34,623 bases of DNA from Desulfuromonadaceae bacterium (GCA_012512925.1 JAAZDE010000060.1:1-34623), one strand, 5' to 3'. Positions 9,035-17,491 are shown, numbered from the stretch's first letter. The notes: generated by a model from the sequence alone, not told the origin. Made by a program: numbers and translations.

Positions 9035-9449
9035 GATGATCATTCTCCCCTGGTATTTTCTACGCAATGGAAGGTGGAACTTCTTTCACTGGCTTCAAAC
9101 AGAAAAGACTATACCATTTAGCGAAAATGTTAAAGAGGCGCAAATCCCCGCCATCTTTCCCCAAAGGCTTTTATAAAAAACAAAAACCATCTTTTTTTAT
9201 ATTTTTTACATTTATTTATCAAATATTTGGGATATTTTTCCTATTTTTTGGATTAACTTTTTAAATGGTTCGAAGGATCGGGAGTTTCCCGGCATTTAAC
9301 AAAAATTTACGTTAAAGCGAGCGGGCCAAAACCGGTAGTTGATGACTTGTGATCGGCAACCGGTTAAAATCAAAATCAAAAATCAGAAATTGCCGGTCCG
9401 CCGGCCAGTCATCGCCGTCAACCAGCCACCGCAATGAAACAGTGACACC
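9035..9449. other. Divergent intergenic region prfB/rlmI with AT-rich core
   Basis: No coding frame with family-like content is visible here. It separates prfB (minus) from rlmI (plus), so both probably have promoters in it. A TATAGT on the minus strand (9113-9108) is a possible -10 for prfB, but no good -35 stands before it. Bases about 9171-9262 are extremely AT-rich, with long T and A tracts, in clear contrast with the GC-rich genes on both sides. A short inverted repeat AACCGGT/ACCGGTT (9330-9336 and 9359-9365) lies near rlmI, with TAAAAT (9365-9370) beside its second arm. A weak hairpin CGGGA/TCCCG is at 9279-9291. Confidence 0.6.
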
Positions 9450-10649
9450 ATGACCAGCAAGCCTGCCCTTTACCTCAAATCCGCCCGAACGAAATCCCTG
9501 GAACGGCGGCACCCCTGGATCTTTTCGGGGGCGGTGGCCCGCATCGACGGCAACCCGATGTCGGGAGAAACGGTTGAAATCCTCTCCGAAAAAGGCAAGT
9601 TTCTGGGACGGGGGGCCTACTCCCCCACCTCACAGATCCTTGTCAGGGTCTGGACCTTCGATGAAGGAGAAGATATCGACGCCGCTTTTTTCCGGAACAG
9701 GCTGCAGGAGGCTTTCCAACTGCGCCGGGATCTGCTGCGGGACAAGGATGGGACAACCGCCCTGCGGCTGGTCAACGCCGAATCGGATGGTCTGCCGGGG
9801 GTGGTTATCGACCGCTATGGCGAAATTCCGGTCTGCCAGTTCACCTCCGCCGGGGCCGAAAAATGGCGGGGGGAAATCGTCCGCCAACTCCGGGATCTCA
9901 CCGGGGCGGCAACGATATTCGAAAGGTCCGATCTCGAGGTGCGCTCAAAGGAGGGACTCCCTCCGCGCAGCGGCCTGCTTTACGGCGCCGATCCACCGGA
10001 ACTGGTGGAGATCGGTGAGCACGGCTGCCGCTATCTGGTGGATATCCGCCGGGGCCACAAAACCGGTTTTTACCTCGACCAGAGGGAGAACCGCCGGGCG
10101 GCCGGCGAATTCTCCAGCGGAGCAGAAGTTCTGAACTGTTTCTCCTATTCCGGCGGATTTGCCGTCCATGCCCTGCAGGGAGGGGCGGAAAAAGTCGTCA
10201 ATATCGATGCCTCGGCGGACGCCCTGGAATTGGCCCGGGCCAATATTCTCCTCAACGGCCTGGATGCCGGCCGGGTGACCAACCTCTGCGGCGACGTCTT
10301 CGCCCTGCTGCGCCGTTTCCGCGACGAAGGACGGCGCTTCAACCTCATCATCCTCGACCCCCCCAAGTTCGCCGACTCCCGCCATCAGCTGCCGGGAGCC
10401 TGCCGGGGCTACAAGGACATCAACCTCCTGGCCTTCAAGCTGCTGAAACCGGGGGGAACGCTCTTCACCTTTTCCTGCTCGGGGATGATGGAACCGGACC
10501 TGTTCCAAAAGATCGTCGCCGACGCGGCGCTCGACGCCGGCCGCCGGGCGGCGGTCATAAAACGCCTTTTCCAGGGAGAGGACCATCCCGTCGCCCTGAA
10601 CTTTCCCGAGGGGGCCTACCTGAAGGGCCTCATCTGCCGCGTGTTGTAA
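9450..10649 (+). CDS. rlmI: 23S rRNA (cytosine-C5)-methyltransferase, RlmI family
   Basis: RlmI (YccW) enzymes methylate C1962 of 23S rRNA using S-adenosylmethionine. The 399-residue protein has an N-terminal PUA RNA-binding domain (about 5-80, including RRHPWIFSGAVARIDGNP), a central linker domain, and a C-terminal Rossmann methyltransferase domain (about 205-399). SAM-site motif I is FSYSGGFAVHAL near residue 231, followed by NIDASADALELA. The catalytic region has LDPPKFADS near 303, CRGYKDINLLAFKLLKPGG, and TFSCSGMM near 340, whose Cys is the expected nucleophile. All match the family closely. The ATG at 9450 fits the start of the PUA domain, but its ribosome binding site is weak. The gene stands alone on plus, converging on pncA. 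The exact rRNA target is inferred from the family. Confidence 0.88.
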   Translation: MTSKPALYLKSARTKSLERRHPWIFSGAVARIDGNPMSGETVEILSEKGKFLGRGAYSPTSQILVRVWTFDEGEDIDAAFFRNRLQEAFQLRRDLLRDKDGTTALRLVNAESDGLPGVVIDRYGEIPVCQFTSAGAEKWRGEIVRQLRDLTGAATIFERSDLEVRSKEGLPPRSGLLYGADPPELVEIGEHGCRYLVDIRRGHKTGFYLDQRENRRAAGEFSSGAEVLNCFSYSGGFAVHALQGGAEKVVNIDASADALELARANILLNGLDAGRVTNLCGDVFALLRRFRDEGRRFNLIILDPPKFADSRHQLPGACRGYKDINLLAFKLLKPGGTLFTFSCSGMMEPDLFQKIVADAALDAGRRAAVIKRLFQGEDHPVALNFPEGAYLKGLICRVL

Positions 10650-10697
10650 CGGATTTTTTAAACGGTGGGCAAAACCAGCCGACCAATGACCACCTGC

Positions 10698-11339
10698 TCA
10701 GAAATCCTCGGCGTGGGCGAAAATCACGCCGACGGCAGTCATCTCCCTGAGGGCCGCGGTGGAGCTTTCATGACCGATCCCCCGGCACAGATCGGCCATG
10801 ACGATGACCTCGAACCCTTTTTTGCGGCCATCCATGGCCGACCAGAAGACACAGTAATCGAGAGCCAGGCCGCAAAGAAAAACGCGGGAAACGCTGATTT
10901 CCCGGAGATATCCCGCCAGACCGGTAGGGGTTTTGGCATCGTTTTCGAAAAAAGTGGAATAGCTGTCGATTTGCGGATGTATTCCCTTGCGGATCACCAG
11001 ATGAGCCCGGTGAGTATCGAGGAGCGGAGAAAAAGAGGCGCCTTCGCTCCCCTGAACGCAATGATCGGGCCACAAAACCGGCCCGATACCGACGCACCCC
11101 TCGATGGCGTCGAAGGGCTTCCTGCCCTCATGGCGCGATGCAAAAGAGAGATGATCCGACGGATGCCAATCCTGGGTCAGAACGATCCGCCCGCCGTTCC
11201 GGTGAAAAAATTCCATGAGCCGGTTGGCTCCGGGGAGAATTTCATCCCCTCCGGCAACGGCCAGAGCGCCCCCGGGAAGAAAATCGTTTTGCAGATCGAC
11301 AACCAGTAGGGCGTCTCCGCCGCCGATGGAAAAACTCAT
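10698..11339 (-). CDS. pncA: Nicotinamidase (isochorismatase-like hydrolase)
   Basis: Nicotinamidase converts nicotinamide to nicotinic acid in the NAD salvage pathway. The 213-residue product carries the expected residues: catalytic Asp15 (in VVDLQNDFLPGG), Lys118 (VIRKG) and Cys163 (CGLALDYCV), and metal ligands Asp57 and His59 (TQDWHP) with His93 (WPDHCVQGSEGA). Having both the triad and the metal site separates it from other isochorismatase-fold enzymes. The start is ATG 11339 because GAGGAG lies 5 bases upstream. The frame stays open to 11381, but the extra residues there are unlike the family. The gene lies 38 bases downstream of hsp20 and may be co-transcribed with it, although no functional link is obvious. 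Confidence 0.93.
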   Translation of the reverse strand: MSFSIGGGDALLVVDLQNDFLPGGALAVAGGDEILPGANRLMEFFHRNGGRIVLTQDWHPSDHLSFASRHEGRKPFDAIEGCVGIGPVLWPDHCVQGSEGASFSPLLDTHRAHLVIRKGIHPQIDSYSTFFENDAKTPTGLAGYLREISVSRVFLCGLALDYCVFWSAMDGRKKGFEVIVMADLCRGIGHESSTAALREMTAVGVIFAHAEDF

Positions 11340-11377
11340 CACAACTCCTCTTTGAAATGGCCAAAAAAACGGCCCGG

Positions 11378-11893
11378 TCAACTGATGGGAATCTTCTTGA
11401 CCTCGGCTTTGGCTTTTTCAGTTTTGGGCAGACGGATTTCCAGTATGCCGTCCTGGAAGGTGGCGCGGGCCTCATCGATGCGGGTTTCCACCGGCAGCGG
11501 GAAACGGCGGTGGAAAGAGCCGAAGGAGCGCTCATAGCGGTAATAATTTTTCTTTTCCACCTTGTCCTCGGTCTTCTTCTCCCCCGAGATGGTGATGCAG
11601 TCACCGCTGATACTGATGTCAATCTCCTCCTTTTTCATCCCCGGCACCTCGGCCTTGACCACCAACTCGTCCCCGTCTTCGAAAATATCGACCGACGGGG
11701 AGACGCCCGCCTCCTCGAAAAAACGGGAGCGGGGAAACCACGTCGGCGGGAAGAACCGGCGATCGAGGACGCTGTCGAACCACTTCTCCATTTCATCGAA
11801 AGGGGTCGGCCGGCGCCGTTCTTCCTCGACCGGAACCGGCATCCGCTTGTCCCCTCTCCCCTCATGACCTCTGCGACGTTCTTTGTCAGCCAT
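11378..11893 (-). CDS. Small heat shock protein, Hsp20/alpha-crystallin family
   Basis: Hsp20 proteins are ATP-independent oligomeric holdases that bind unfolding cytoplasmic proteins. The 171-residue product has a very charged N-terminal arm (residues 1-35, rich in Arg, Glu and Lys), a segment around PFDEMEKWFDSVLDRRFF, and an alpha-crystallin domain (about 65-157) with VDIFEDGDELVVKAEVPG, ISGEKK, YERSFGSFHRRFPLP and the closing GILEIRLPK. The C-terminal I-x-I anchor is present as IPI (168-170). The start is ATG 11893 with AGGAGG 5 bases upstream. A sigma-70-like promoter precedes it, and I see no clear heat-shock (sigma-32) element or CIRCE repeat. The specific paralogue name (hspA, ibp or similar) cannot be decided. 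Confidence 0.94.
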   Translation of the reverse strand: MADKERRRGHEGRGDKRMPVPVEEERRRPTPFDEMEKWFDSVLDRRFFPPTWFPRSRFFEEAGVSPSVDIFEDGDELVVKAEVPGMKKEEIDISISGDCITISGEKKTEDKVEKKNYYRYERSFGSFHRRFPLPVETRIDEARATFQDGILEIRLPKTEKAKAEVKKIPIS

Positions 11894-11925
11894 AATAGCC
11901 TCCTTTGCCAAAGATCCCTGAGTCC

Positions 11926-11953
11926 ATTCTAGCAAAGGGGGCGACGACCACAA
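11926..11953 (-). promoter_or_regulatory. Predicted promoter for hsp20
   Basis: Minus strand TTGTGG (11953-11948), a 16-base spacer, then TAGAAT (11931-11926) preceded by TGC, an extended -10 arrangement. The -35 is weak (3 of 6) but the extended -10 can compensate. The predicted leader is about 25 bases and ends in a strong AGGAGG ribosome site. Confidence 0.4.
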
Positions 11954-12000
11954 CCATGACGGATTGCCTGACTGGGGATGGAAAGGTTTGAGGCGGCCAA

Positions 12001-12017
12001 CTTTTCCGGCGGAAAAG
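12001..12017. repeat. Perfect 7-bp inverted repeat between hom and hsp20
   Basis: CTTTTCC-GGC-GGAAAAG, 17 bases, lies 46 bases beyond the hom stop. It could form a tight hairpin at the 3' end of the hom transcript, but no T tract follows on the minus strand, so it is not a standard intrinsic terminator. It could also be an operator upstream of hsp20. Confidence 0.4.
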
Positions 12018-12062
12018 AAGGCCGACAGGGAAGGTGAAAGGGATGGGGGTCGGCTCTTGCGA

Positions 12063-13376
12063 TCAATCCCGGCCGTTGTTTTCGATGCGGATCAAAACAC
12101 TGGGGTCACAGATCTCCACCTCCGCATCGATCCGCCTCAAGGCGGCGCAGATGTCGGCCTCGCGGGTCTGATGGGTCATCATCACCACCGGCACCTTGCC
12201 TTCGGCCTTTCTCTTCACCTGGATCATGGAGGCAATGCTGATCCCCTTTTCGCCCAGAATGGTCGAAATCTTGCCCAGGACGCCGGGGCGGTCGATGACG
12301 CTGAAACGCAGATAGAACTGACCCACCAGTTCATCCATTCTCTTGATCGGCAGGGACTCCAGGGCCTCGGCACGGTAGCCGAGAGGCGCCGTTCTCTGGC
12401 GGGCGCCGGCCAGCAGGTTGCGGGCCGCCTGCAGGATGTCGCCGACGACGGCACTGGCGGTCGCCTCCCTTCCCGCCCCTTGGCCGATCCAGGTCACCGG
12501 ACCCACGAAATCACCGACCACCTCCACCGCGTTGAAAACCCCGTCCACGGCGGCCAGGGGATGATCCGTGGGAAGCATGGTGGGATGCACCCGCGCCTCG
12601 ATGCCGTCTTCCCCCCACTTGCTGATGGCCAGCAGTTTGATGACGTAGCCGAACTGGCGGGCGAACTCGATATCGACGGAGGAGATGCGCGAGATTCCCT
12701 CCACATAGATCTTTTCGAAATCGGGCAGGCTGCCGAAACAGAGACCGATCAGCACCGCCAGTTTGTGGGCCGTGTCGATCCCCTCCACGTCAAAAGTGGG
12801 ATCGGCTTCGGCGAAACCCTTTTTCTGGGCGTCCATGAGTACGGTGTCGAAGCTTTCACCGTTGTGGGTCATCCGGGTCAGAATGTAATTGCAGGTGCCG
12901 TTGAGGATGCCGAGAATGGTGTGAAAACGGTTGGCGCCGAGATTCTCCTTGATCGAAGTGACCAGCGGAATCCCTCCGCCCACGGCGGCCTCGAAGAAAA
13001 TATCGGCGCCGTGGCGCGAGGACTCCCCGCAGATCTCCCGCCCATGCAGGGCCAGCAGCGCCTTGTTGGCGGTGACCACCGCCTTGCCGCCGGCCAAAGC
13101 CTTGAGAACCAGGGACCGGGCCGGCATGTAGCCGCCGATCAACTCGACCACGATATCGATTTCGGGGTTGTCGACCACCAGATTGGCGTCGGTGGTCAAC
13201 AGAGCGGGATCGAGGGTTACGCCACGGTCGCGGCTGACATCGAGATCGGCCACTTGCGCCAACCTCAGGGAAGCCCCCAGACGTCTTTCCAGAAGGGATC
13301 GGTTTTTTTGCAGAATTTCAACCACTCCGGCGCCGACGGTGCCGAAGCCGAGCAGTCCAACCTTAATTTCTTTCAT
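12063..13376 (-). CDS. hom: Homoserine dehydrogenase with C-terminal ACT domain
   Basis: This enzyme reduces aspartate semialdehyde to homoserine, the branch point to threonine and methionine. The 437-residue protein begins with an NAD(P)-binding Rossmann fold (GLLGFGTVGAGVVEIL, residues 7-22). The catalytic domain (about 130-320) includes GILNGTCNYILTRM and the signature ADPTFDVEGIDTAHKLAVL. The C-terminal ACT domain (about 355-430, starting FSVIDRPGVLGKISTILGEK) usually mediates feedback inhibition by threonine. It is a stand-alone enzyme, not fused to aspartate kinase. The ATG at 13376 has only a weak ribosome site. It lies 48 bases after nusB and may be the last gene of the glyA-nusB run. 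Motifs and length are normal. Confidence 0.96.
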   Translation of the reverse strand: MKEIKVGLLGFGTVGAGVVEILQKNRSLLERRLGASLRLAQVADLDVSRDRGVTLDPALLTTDANLVVDNPEIDIVVELIGGYMPARSLVLKALAGGKAVVTANKALLALHGREICGESSRHGADIFFEAAVGGGIPLVTSIKENLGANRFHTILGILNGTCNYILTRMTHNGESFDTVLMDAQKKGFAEADPTFDVEGIDTAHKLAVLIGLCFGSLPDFEKIYVEGISRISSVDIEFARQFGYVIKLLAISKWGEDGIEARVHPTMLPTDHPLAAVDGVFNAVEVVGDFVGPVTWIGQGAGREATASAVVGDILQAARNLLAGARQRTAPLGYRAEALESLPIKRMDELVGQFYLRFSVIDRPGVLGKISTILGEKGISIASMIQVKRKAEGKVPVVMMTHQTREADICAALRRIDAEVEICDPSVLIRIENNGRD

Positions 13377-13424
13377 GAGCCATTTCCAGTAAAAATGGGT
13401 GGCCCCTCAGCATGGGAGATGAGT

Positions 13425-13901
13425 TTATCCAGAGCCCTGAGCCGGGGAACGAACGGAATGGGAAATCTTGTCCAGAATGCCGTTGACAAAGGAAGGGGTC
13501 TCCTTGGTTCCGAAACGCTTGCCGATTTCAATGGCCTCGTTGATGATGACGTTGGAGGGGATTTCCGGACAGAACAGCAATTCAAAGGCCGCCAGGCGCA
13601 GCAGGGAAAGATCGACCCTGGCCATGCGATCGAGGGACCAGTTGGTGGAAAAGGCCTTCAGCAGGGGATCGATTTCCTGCTGATGTCCGACCACTCCGAA
13701 AACCAGACTTTCGGCAAAACGCCGCACCACGGGAGACGGCGGAACGACGGCGGCGTCGGCTTCACCGGAAACATCGTCCTCAAAGGAAAAGTTGTCCCAG
13801 AAGGATTTCATGATCTGGCCGATATCCCCATTCTGGTCGGGAAGACTATAAAGAACCTTGAGGGCCAACTCCCGCCCCAGGCGACGGTTTCCACCAGGCA
13901 T
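13425..13901 (-). CDS. nusB: Transcription antitermination factor NusB
   Basis: NusB binds boxA RNA with S10 (NusE) and supports antitermination of rRNA operons. The 158-residue all-helical product has the family patterns RRLGRELALKVLYSL near its start, RMARVDLSLLRLAAFELLF (about 105-123), then NVIINEAIEIGKRFGTKETP and SFVNGILDKI near the end. It is slightly longer than E. coli NusB (139 residues), with an acidic, Ser/Ala-rich stretch around 50-70. The ATG is 3 bases beyond the ribH stop with no clear ribosome site, so coupling to ribH is likely. The ribH-nusB order is widely conserved in bacteria. Confidence 0.95.
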   Translation of the reverse strand: MPGGNRRLGRELALKVLYSLPDQNGDIGQIMKSFWDNFSFEDDVSGEADAAVVPPSPVVRRFAESLVFGVVGHQQEIDPLLKAFSTNWSLDRMARVDLSLLRLAAFELLFCPEIPSNVIINEAIEIGKRFGTKETPSFVNGILDKISHSVRSPAQGSG

Positions 13902-13904
13902 GAT

Positions 13905-14369
13905 TCAAATCGACTTGAATAGGTTGGCCATTTCAATGGCGCTCAGGGCGGCGTCGAAACCTTTGTTGCCGGATTTGGTCCCGGCCCTTTCGATCGCCTG
14001 CTCAATGGTATCGGTGGTCAGAACCCCGAAGATGACCGGCATCCCGCCATTCAGCCCGACGGCCGCGACCCCTTTGGAAACCTCGGCGCAGACATAGTCG
14101 AAATGGGGGGTCGAGCCCCGAATGACCGCTCCCAGACAGATGACGGCGTCGAAGCGTCCCGTTTCCACCAGTTTGCGGGCGGTCAGGGGGATTTCAAAGG
14201 CGCCCGGAACCCTGGCCACATGGACGTCTTCATCCCTGACCCCATGGCGCAGCAGACCGTCAAGCGCTCCCTCCACCAGGCGTTCGGCGATGAAGCTGTT
14301 GAAACGGCCCACCACCAATCCGATACGCAGACCGCTTCCGTTGAGATGTCCTTCATAATTTTTGGGCAT
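13905..14369 (-). CDS. ribH: 6,7-dimethyl-8-ribityllumazine synthase
   Basis: Lumazine synthase joins 5-amino-6-ribitylaminouracil with 3,4-dihydroxybutanone 4-phosphate, the penultimate step of riboflavin synthesis. The 154-residue protein matches the icosahedral-capsid family in length and motifs: [20 protein letters not shown] (15-34), [14 protein letters not shown] (54-67), [19 protein letters not shown] with catalytic His89, and [19 protein letters not shown]. Its ATG has AGGAAGG about 9 bases upstream. It lies 123 bases after ribBA, the largest gap inside the rib set, and that gap holds a repeat-like sequence at 14479-14493. Confidence 0.97.
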   Translation of the reverse strand: MPKNYEGHLNGSGLRIGLVVGRFNSFIAERLVEGALDGLLRHGVRDEDVHVARVPGAFEIPLTARKLVETGRFDAVICLGAVIRGSTPHFDYVCAEVSKGVAAVGLNGGMPVIFGVLTTDTIEQAIERAGTKSGNKGFDAALSAIEMANLFKSI

Positions 14370-14492
14370 GAATTCTTACCTTCCTGATTTTCTTTGCGCT
14401 CCTGGAGTCCGGCGCGATTTCCCTTTTTACCTGAACGCTTCTTGTGCCCTCAGGGCGCCGAAAAGGCCCGATTCCCAACCAGTCACCAATGA

Positions 14493-15698
14493 CTAAATAT
14501 CTTCCAAAAGATGGCCCAGTTTGTCCCGTTTGGTGCGCAGATAACGGCGGTTGCTGCCGTTGGCCGGAATCTGGATCGGCACCCGCTCCAGCACCTCCAG
14601 GCCGTATCCTTCGAGACCGACGATCTTCTTGGGGTTGTTGGTCATCAAGCGCAGGCGGCGGACACCAAGATCGAGAAGGATCTGCGCCCCCAGGCCGTAA
14701 TCGCGCAGGTCGGGCTTGAAGCCGAGGGAGACGTTGGCCTCCACCGTGTCCTGCCCCTGGTCCTGCAAAGCATAGGCGCGCAGTTTGTTGATCAGCCCGA
14801 TGCCGCGTCCTTCCTGACGCATGTAGAGAACGACCCCCTTCCCTTCCGCTTCGATCTGGGCCATGGCGGCCTGCAGCTGTTTGCCGCAATCGCAGCGCTG
14901 GGAGCCGAAAACGTCACCGGTCAGGCACTCGGAATGGACCCGCACCAGCACCGGTTCGGCCTCGTGGATTTCCCCCTTGATCAGGGCCAGATGCTGAGTC
15001 TGGTCCACATCGTTGTTGTAGGCGATGGCCCGGAATTCCCCGCCGAAGCTGGTGGGAATCACCGTTTCGGCGGCCCGGTGGACGAGAAGTTCGGTGCGCA
15101 TCCGGTAAGCCACCAGATCGGCGATGGAGACGATGCGCAGACCGTGCCGGCGAGAAAATTCGCGCAACTGCGGCATCCGCGCCATCGTGCCGTCATCGTT
15201 CATGACTTCGCAGATCACTCCGGCCGGTTTCATGCCGGCCAGGCGGACGAGATCGACCGAGCCTTCGGTCTGGCCGGTACGAACCAGCACTCCCCCTTTT
15301 TTGGCCCGCAGCGGAAAGACGTGGCCGGGACGGGCGAGATCGAACGGGGTGGTGTCATCGGCGATCGCCACCTGGATGGTGCGGGCCCGGTCGGCGGCGG
15401 AGATACCGGTGGTGACCCCTTGCCGGGCCTCGATGGAAACGGTGAAGGCAGTGCCGAAGCTGGAGTTGTTGTTCTGCACCATCAGCGGCAGGGCGAGCTG
15501 ATCGGCCCGCTCCTCGGTCATGGAGAGGCAGATCAGTCCCCGCCCTTCGCGGGCCATGAAGTTGATATCCTGGGGGGTGACCTTTTCAGCGGCCATGGTC
15601 AGGTCCCCTTCGTTTTCCCGGTCCTCGTCATCCACCAGAATGATCATCTTGCCACTGCGGATATCCTGGAGGGCGGCTTCAATATTGGCTGTCGGCAT
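14493..15698 (-). CDS. ribBA: Bifunctional 3,4-dihydroxy-2-butanone-4-phosphate synthase / GTP cyclohydrolase II
   Basis: RibBA supplies both riboflavin precursors, one from ribulose 5-phosphate and one from GTP. The 401-residue protein has an N-terminal RibB domain (about 1-200) with the acidic loop [11 protein letters not shown] (23-33) and a C-terminal RibA domain (about 205-401). RibA has the zinc-site motif [20 protein letters not shown] and RQEGRGIGL, so it looks intact. In RibB the usual R-x-G-H-T-E motif reads RTGQTE at 140-145, with Gln143 where E. coli has metal-binding His153; activity of that half deserves a check. The start is ATG 15698 with GAGGA 7 bases upstream; the frame stays open to 15722. 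It lies 33 bases after ribE. Confidence 0.95.
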   Translation of the reverse strand: MPTANIEAALQDIRSGKMIILVDDEDRENEGDLTMAAEKVTPQDINFMAREGRGLICLSMTEERADQLALPLMVQNNNSSFGTAFTVSIEARQGVTTGISAADRARTIQVAIADDTTPFDLARPGHVFPLRAKKGGVLVRTGQTEGSVDLVRLAGMKPAGVICEVMNDDGTMARMPQLREFSRRHGLRIVSIADLVAYRMRTELLVHRAAETVIPTSFGGEFRAIAYNNDVDQTQHLALIKGEIHEAEPVLVRVHSECLTGDVFGSQRCDCGKQLQAAMAQIEAEGKGVVLYMRQEGRGIGLINKLRAYALQDQGQDTVEANVSLGFKPDLRDYGLGAQILLDLGVRRLRLMTNNPKKIVGLEGYGLEVLERVPIQIPANGSNRRYLRTKRDKLGHLLEDI

Positions 15699-15731
15699 AT
15701 CTTTTTCCTCTTGCGAAAACAAAATATTATT

Positions 15732-16385
15732 TCACAGAAAGCCATGCTTCGCAAGAAATTGGGAGGTCAGCTTCCCCTCTGCGTCCCCTTGCGGCGGAAC
15801 GGTCAGAAGACGCTCAACAAATTTGGCGAAGATGTCGACCTCGATGTTGACGATCTCTCCGGGCCGGCGGCGCCGGAGGGTGGTTTTCTCCAGAGTGTGG
15901 GGAATGACGGCGATGGAAAAACCTTCTTCGGAAACCTCGTTGACCGTCAGGCTGATGCCGTCTATGGCCACCGATCCTTTGGCCACCAGATAACGGTTGA
16001 GGTCCCGCCGCAGGCGGAAACTCATCCGCACCGCGTTTCCTTCCACCCGCCGTGCGGTCAGCACGGCGGTGCCGTCCACGTGCCCGTAGACCAGATGCCC
16101 GCCGAGCCGGTCGGAAAGGCGCAGGGCCCTCTCCAGATTGACGGAGTCCCGGGGTTTCAGGAAGGCCAGAGAGGTGTGGGCCACCGTCTCCGGGGACACG
16201 TCGGCGCCGAACCTCCCCGGGTGCACGGTCACCACCGTCAGGCAGACCCCATTGACGGCGACACTGTCGCCGATCCTGATGTCGGCGGTCGGCAATTCAG
16301 CCGTGGCCACCGTCAGACGGAAATTCTCCCCCAGGCGGCCGATTTCGGCAATCGTCCCCACATCCTCGATCAATCCGGTGAACAT
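15732..16385 (-). CDS. ribE: Riboflavin synthase, alpha subunit
   Basis: Riboflavin synthase dismutates two lumazine molecules into riboflavin, the last step of the pathway. The 217-residue product has two tandem lumazine-binding barrel domains: the first begins [15 protein letters not shown] and contains [14 protein letters not shown] (37-50), and the second begins near residue 98 ([13 protein letters not shown]) and repeats the pattern as [15 protein letters not shown]. The end carries a trimerisation-type helix. It overlaps the end of ribD by 16 bases, so the two are translationally linked. The name ribC is used for the same protein in E. coli. Confidence 0.96.
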   Translation of the reverse strand: MFTGLIEDVGTIAEIGRLGENFRLTVATAELPTADIRIGDSVAVNGVCLTVVTVHPGRFGADVSPETVAHTSLAFLKPRDSVNLERALRLSDRLGGHLVYGHVDGTAVLTARRVEGNAVRMSFRLRRDLNRYLVAKGSVAIDGISLTVNEVSEEGFSIAVIPHTLEKTTLRRRRPGEIVNIEVDIFAKFVERLLTVPPQGDAEGKLTSQFLAKHGFL

Positions 16386-17491
16386 GGCACCTCCCCTTCG
16401 ATCAGGACATCGTCCCCGAACCGGTCAATGCGGACCTCAGCGAGACGGACCGCCTCCGCCATCCAGGAGACCCCCCTGCCGGAAAAGAGCGGCAGCCCCT
16501 CTCCCCCGACGAGTTTCGGGGCGACGCAGACCATCACCCGGTCGATGAGCCGCTCCCGCCACATCGCTCCGTTGAGCCGGCTTCCTCCTTCCAGCAGGAT
16601 ACTCTGAAAGTTGCGCTTCCCCAGGCTCCGCAAAAGCTCCCGCAGATCGATCCCGTCCCCCTTTTCGGGAATACGCAGAATTTCGATGCCCCGGCCGAGC
16701 AAACGCCCCACCTTCTCTTCTGGGGCTTTATCGGAGGTGGCGATGATGGTCGGCGCTGCCGATTCGAGACGGAGGAGACGGGCCCCGTCGGGCACATCGA
16801 GAAAATGATCGATGACAATCCGCGCCGCGTCCCGGCCCCCTTGCGGAAGGCGGGTGGTCAGTTGCGGATCGTCCCTGAGGACGGTGCCGACCCCGACCAT
16901 GACCGCATCCACCTTGTCCCGCAGACGGTGCACCCACAGACGGCTCTTTTCGTTGGAGATCCACCGGGAATCACCGTTGACGGTAGCGATCCTGCCGTCG
17001 AGGGTCATGGCGGTTTTCAGCATCACAAAGGGAAGACCGGTTACAACATGCTTGGCAAAGGGGGCGATGAGGCGGCGGCATTCCTTCTCCAGAATTCCGC
17101 ACAAGGTGGCCACTCCGCCTCTTTCCAGCGTGGCCAGGCCGCGGCCGTCGACCCGCGGATTGGGATCGCGGCAGCCGACCACGACCCTGGAGATGCCGGC
17201 GCGCAGGATGGCATCGGTGCAGGCCATGGTTTTTCCAGGATGGGAGCAGGGTTCCAGGGTGACGTAAAGATCGCCGCCCCGCGCCTGGGGACCCGCCTCC
17301 TTCAGGGCGTAGATTTCGGCATGAGGCATGCCGGCCCGGGGATGGTAACCCTCGCCGACCACCTCGGCGCCGTTTACCACCAGGGCGCCGACGGGGGGGT
17401 TGGGTCCGGTTCTTCCCTCCCCCTTGCGGGCCAGTTCCAGCGCCCGTTCCATGAACTTTTCATCACCGCGCATCAGGGCAGCGGCCTCCAT
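16370..17491 (-). CDS. ribD: Bifunctional pyrimidine deaminase/reductase RibD
   Basis: RibD carries out the second and third steps of the GTP branch of riboflavin synthesis. The 373-residue protein has a cytidine-deaminase-like N-terminal domain (about 10-155) with PNPPVGALVVN, zinc ligands and catalytic Glu in HAE (57-59) and PCSHPGKTMAC (Cys82 and Cys91). Its C-terminal reductase domain (about 155-373) has the NADPH-site stretch VMLKTAMTLDGRIA and ILLEGGSRLNGA. Two starts are possible: ATG 17491, which gives this length, or ATG 17473, which has GGAGG 11 bases upstream and fits the family N terminus well. It follows nrdR by 21 bases. Confidence 0.95.
   Translation of the reverse strand: MEAAALMRGDEKFMERALELARKGEGRTGPNPPVGALVVNGAEVVGEGYHPRAGMPHAEIYALKEAGPQARGGDLYVTLEPCSHPGKTMACTDAILRAGISRVVVGCRDPNPRVDGRGLATLERGGVATLCGILEKECRRLIAPFAKHVVTGLPFVMLKTAMTLDGRIATVNGDSRWISNEKSRLWVHRLRDKVDAVMVGVGTVLRDDPQLTTRLPQGGRDAARIVIDHFLDVPDGARLLRLESAAPTIIATSDKAPEEKVGRLLGRGIEILRIPEKGDGIDLRELLRSLGKRNFQSILLEGGSRLNGAMWRERLIDRVMVCVAPKLVGGEGLPLFSGRGVSWMAEAVRLAEVRIDRFGDDVLIEGEVPCSPD

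Noticed and set aside
11964-13922. A 652-codon plus-strand frame opposite hom and nusB
   Set aside because: Antisense shadow; both minus-strand genes are secure and the frame has no recognisable domain.
14511-16607. A 698-codon plus-strand frame opposite ribBA, ribE and the end of ribD
   Set aside because: It crosses three well-identified genes on the other strand and has low-complexity, His/Gly/Asp-rich shadow composition.
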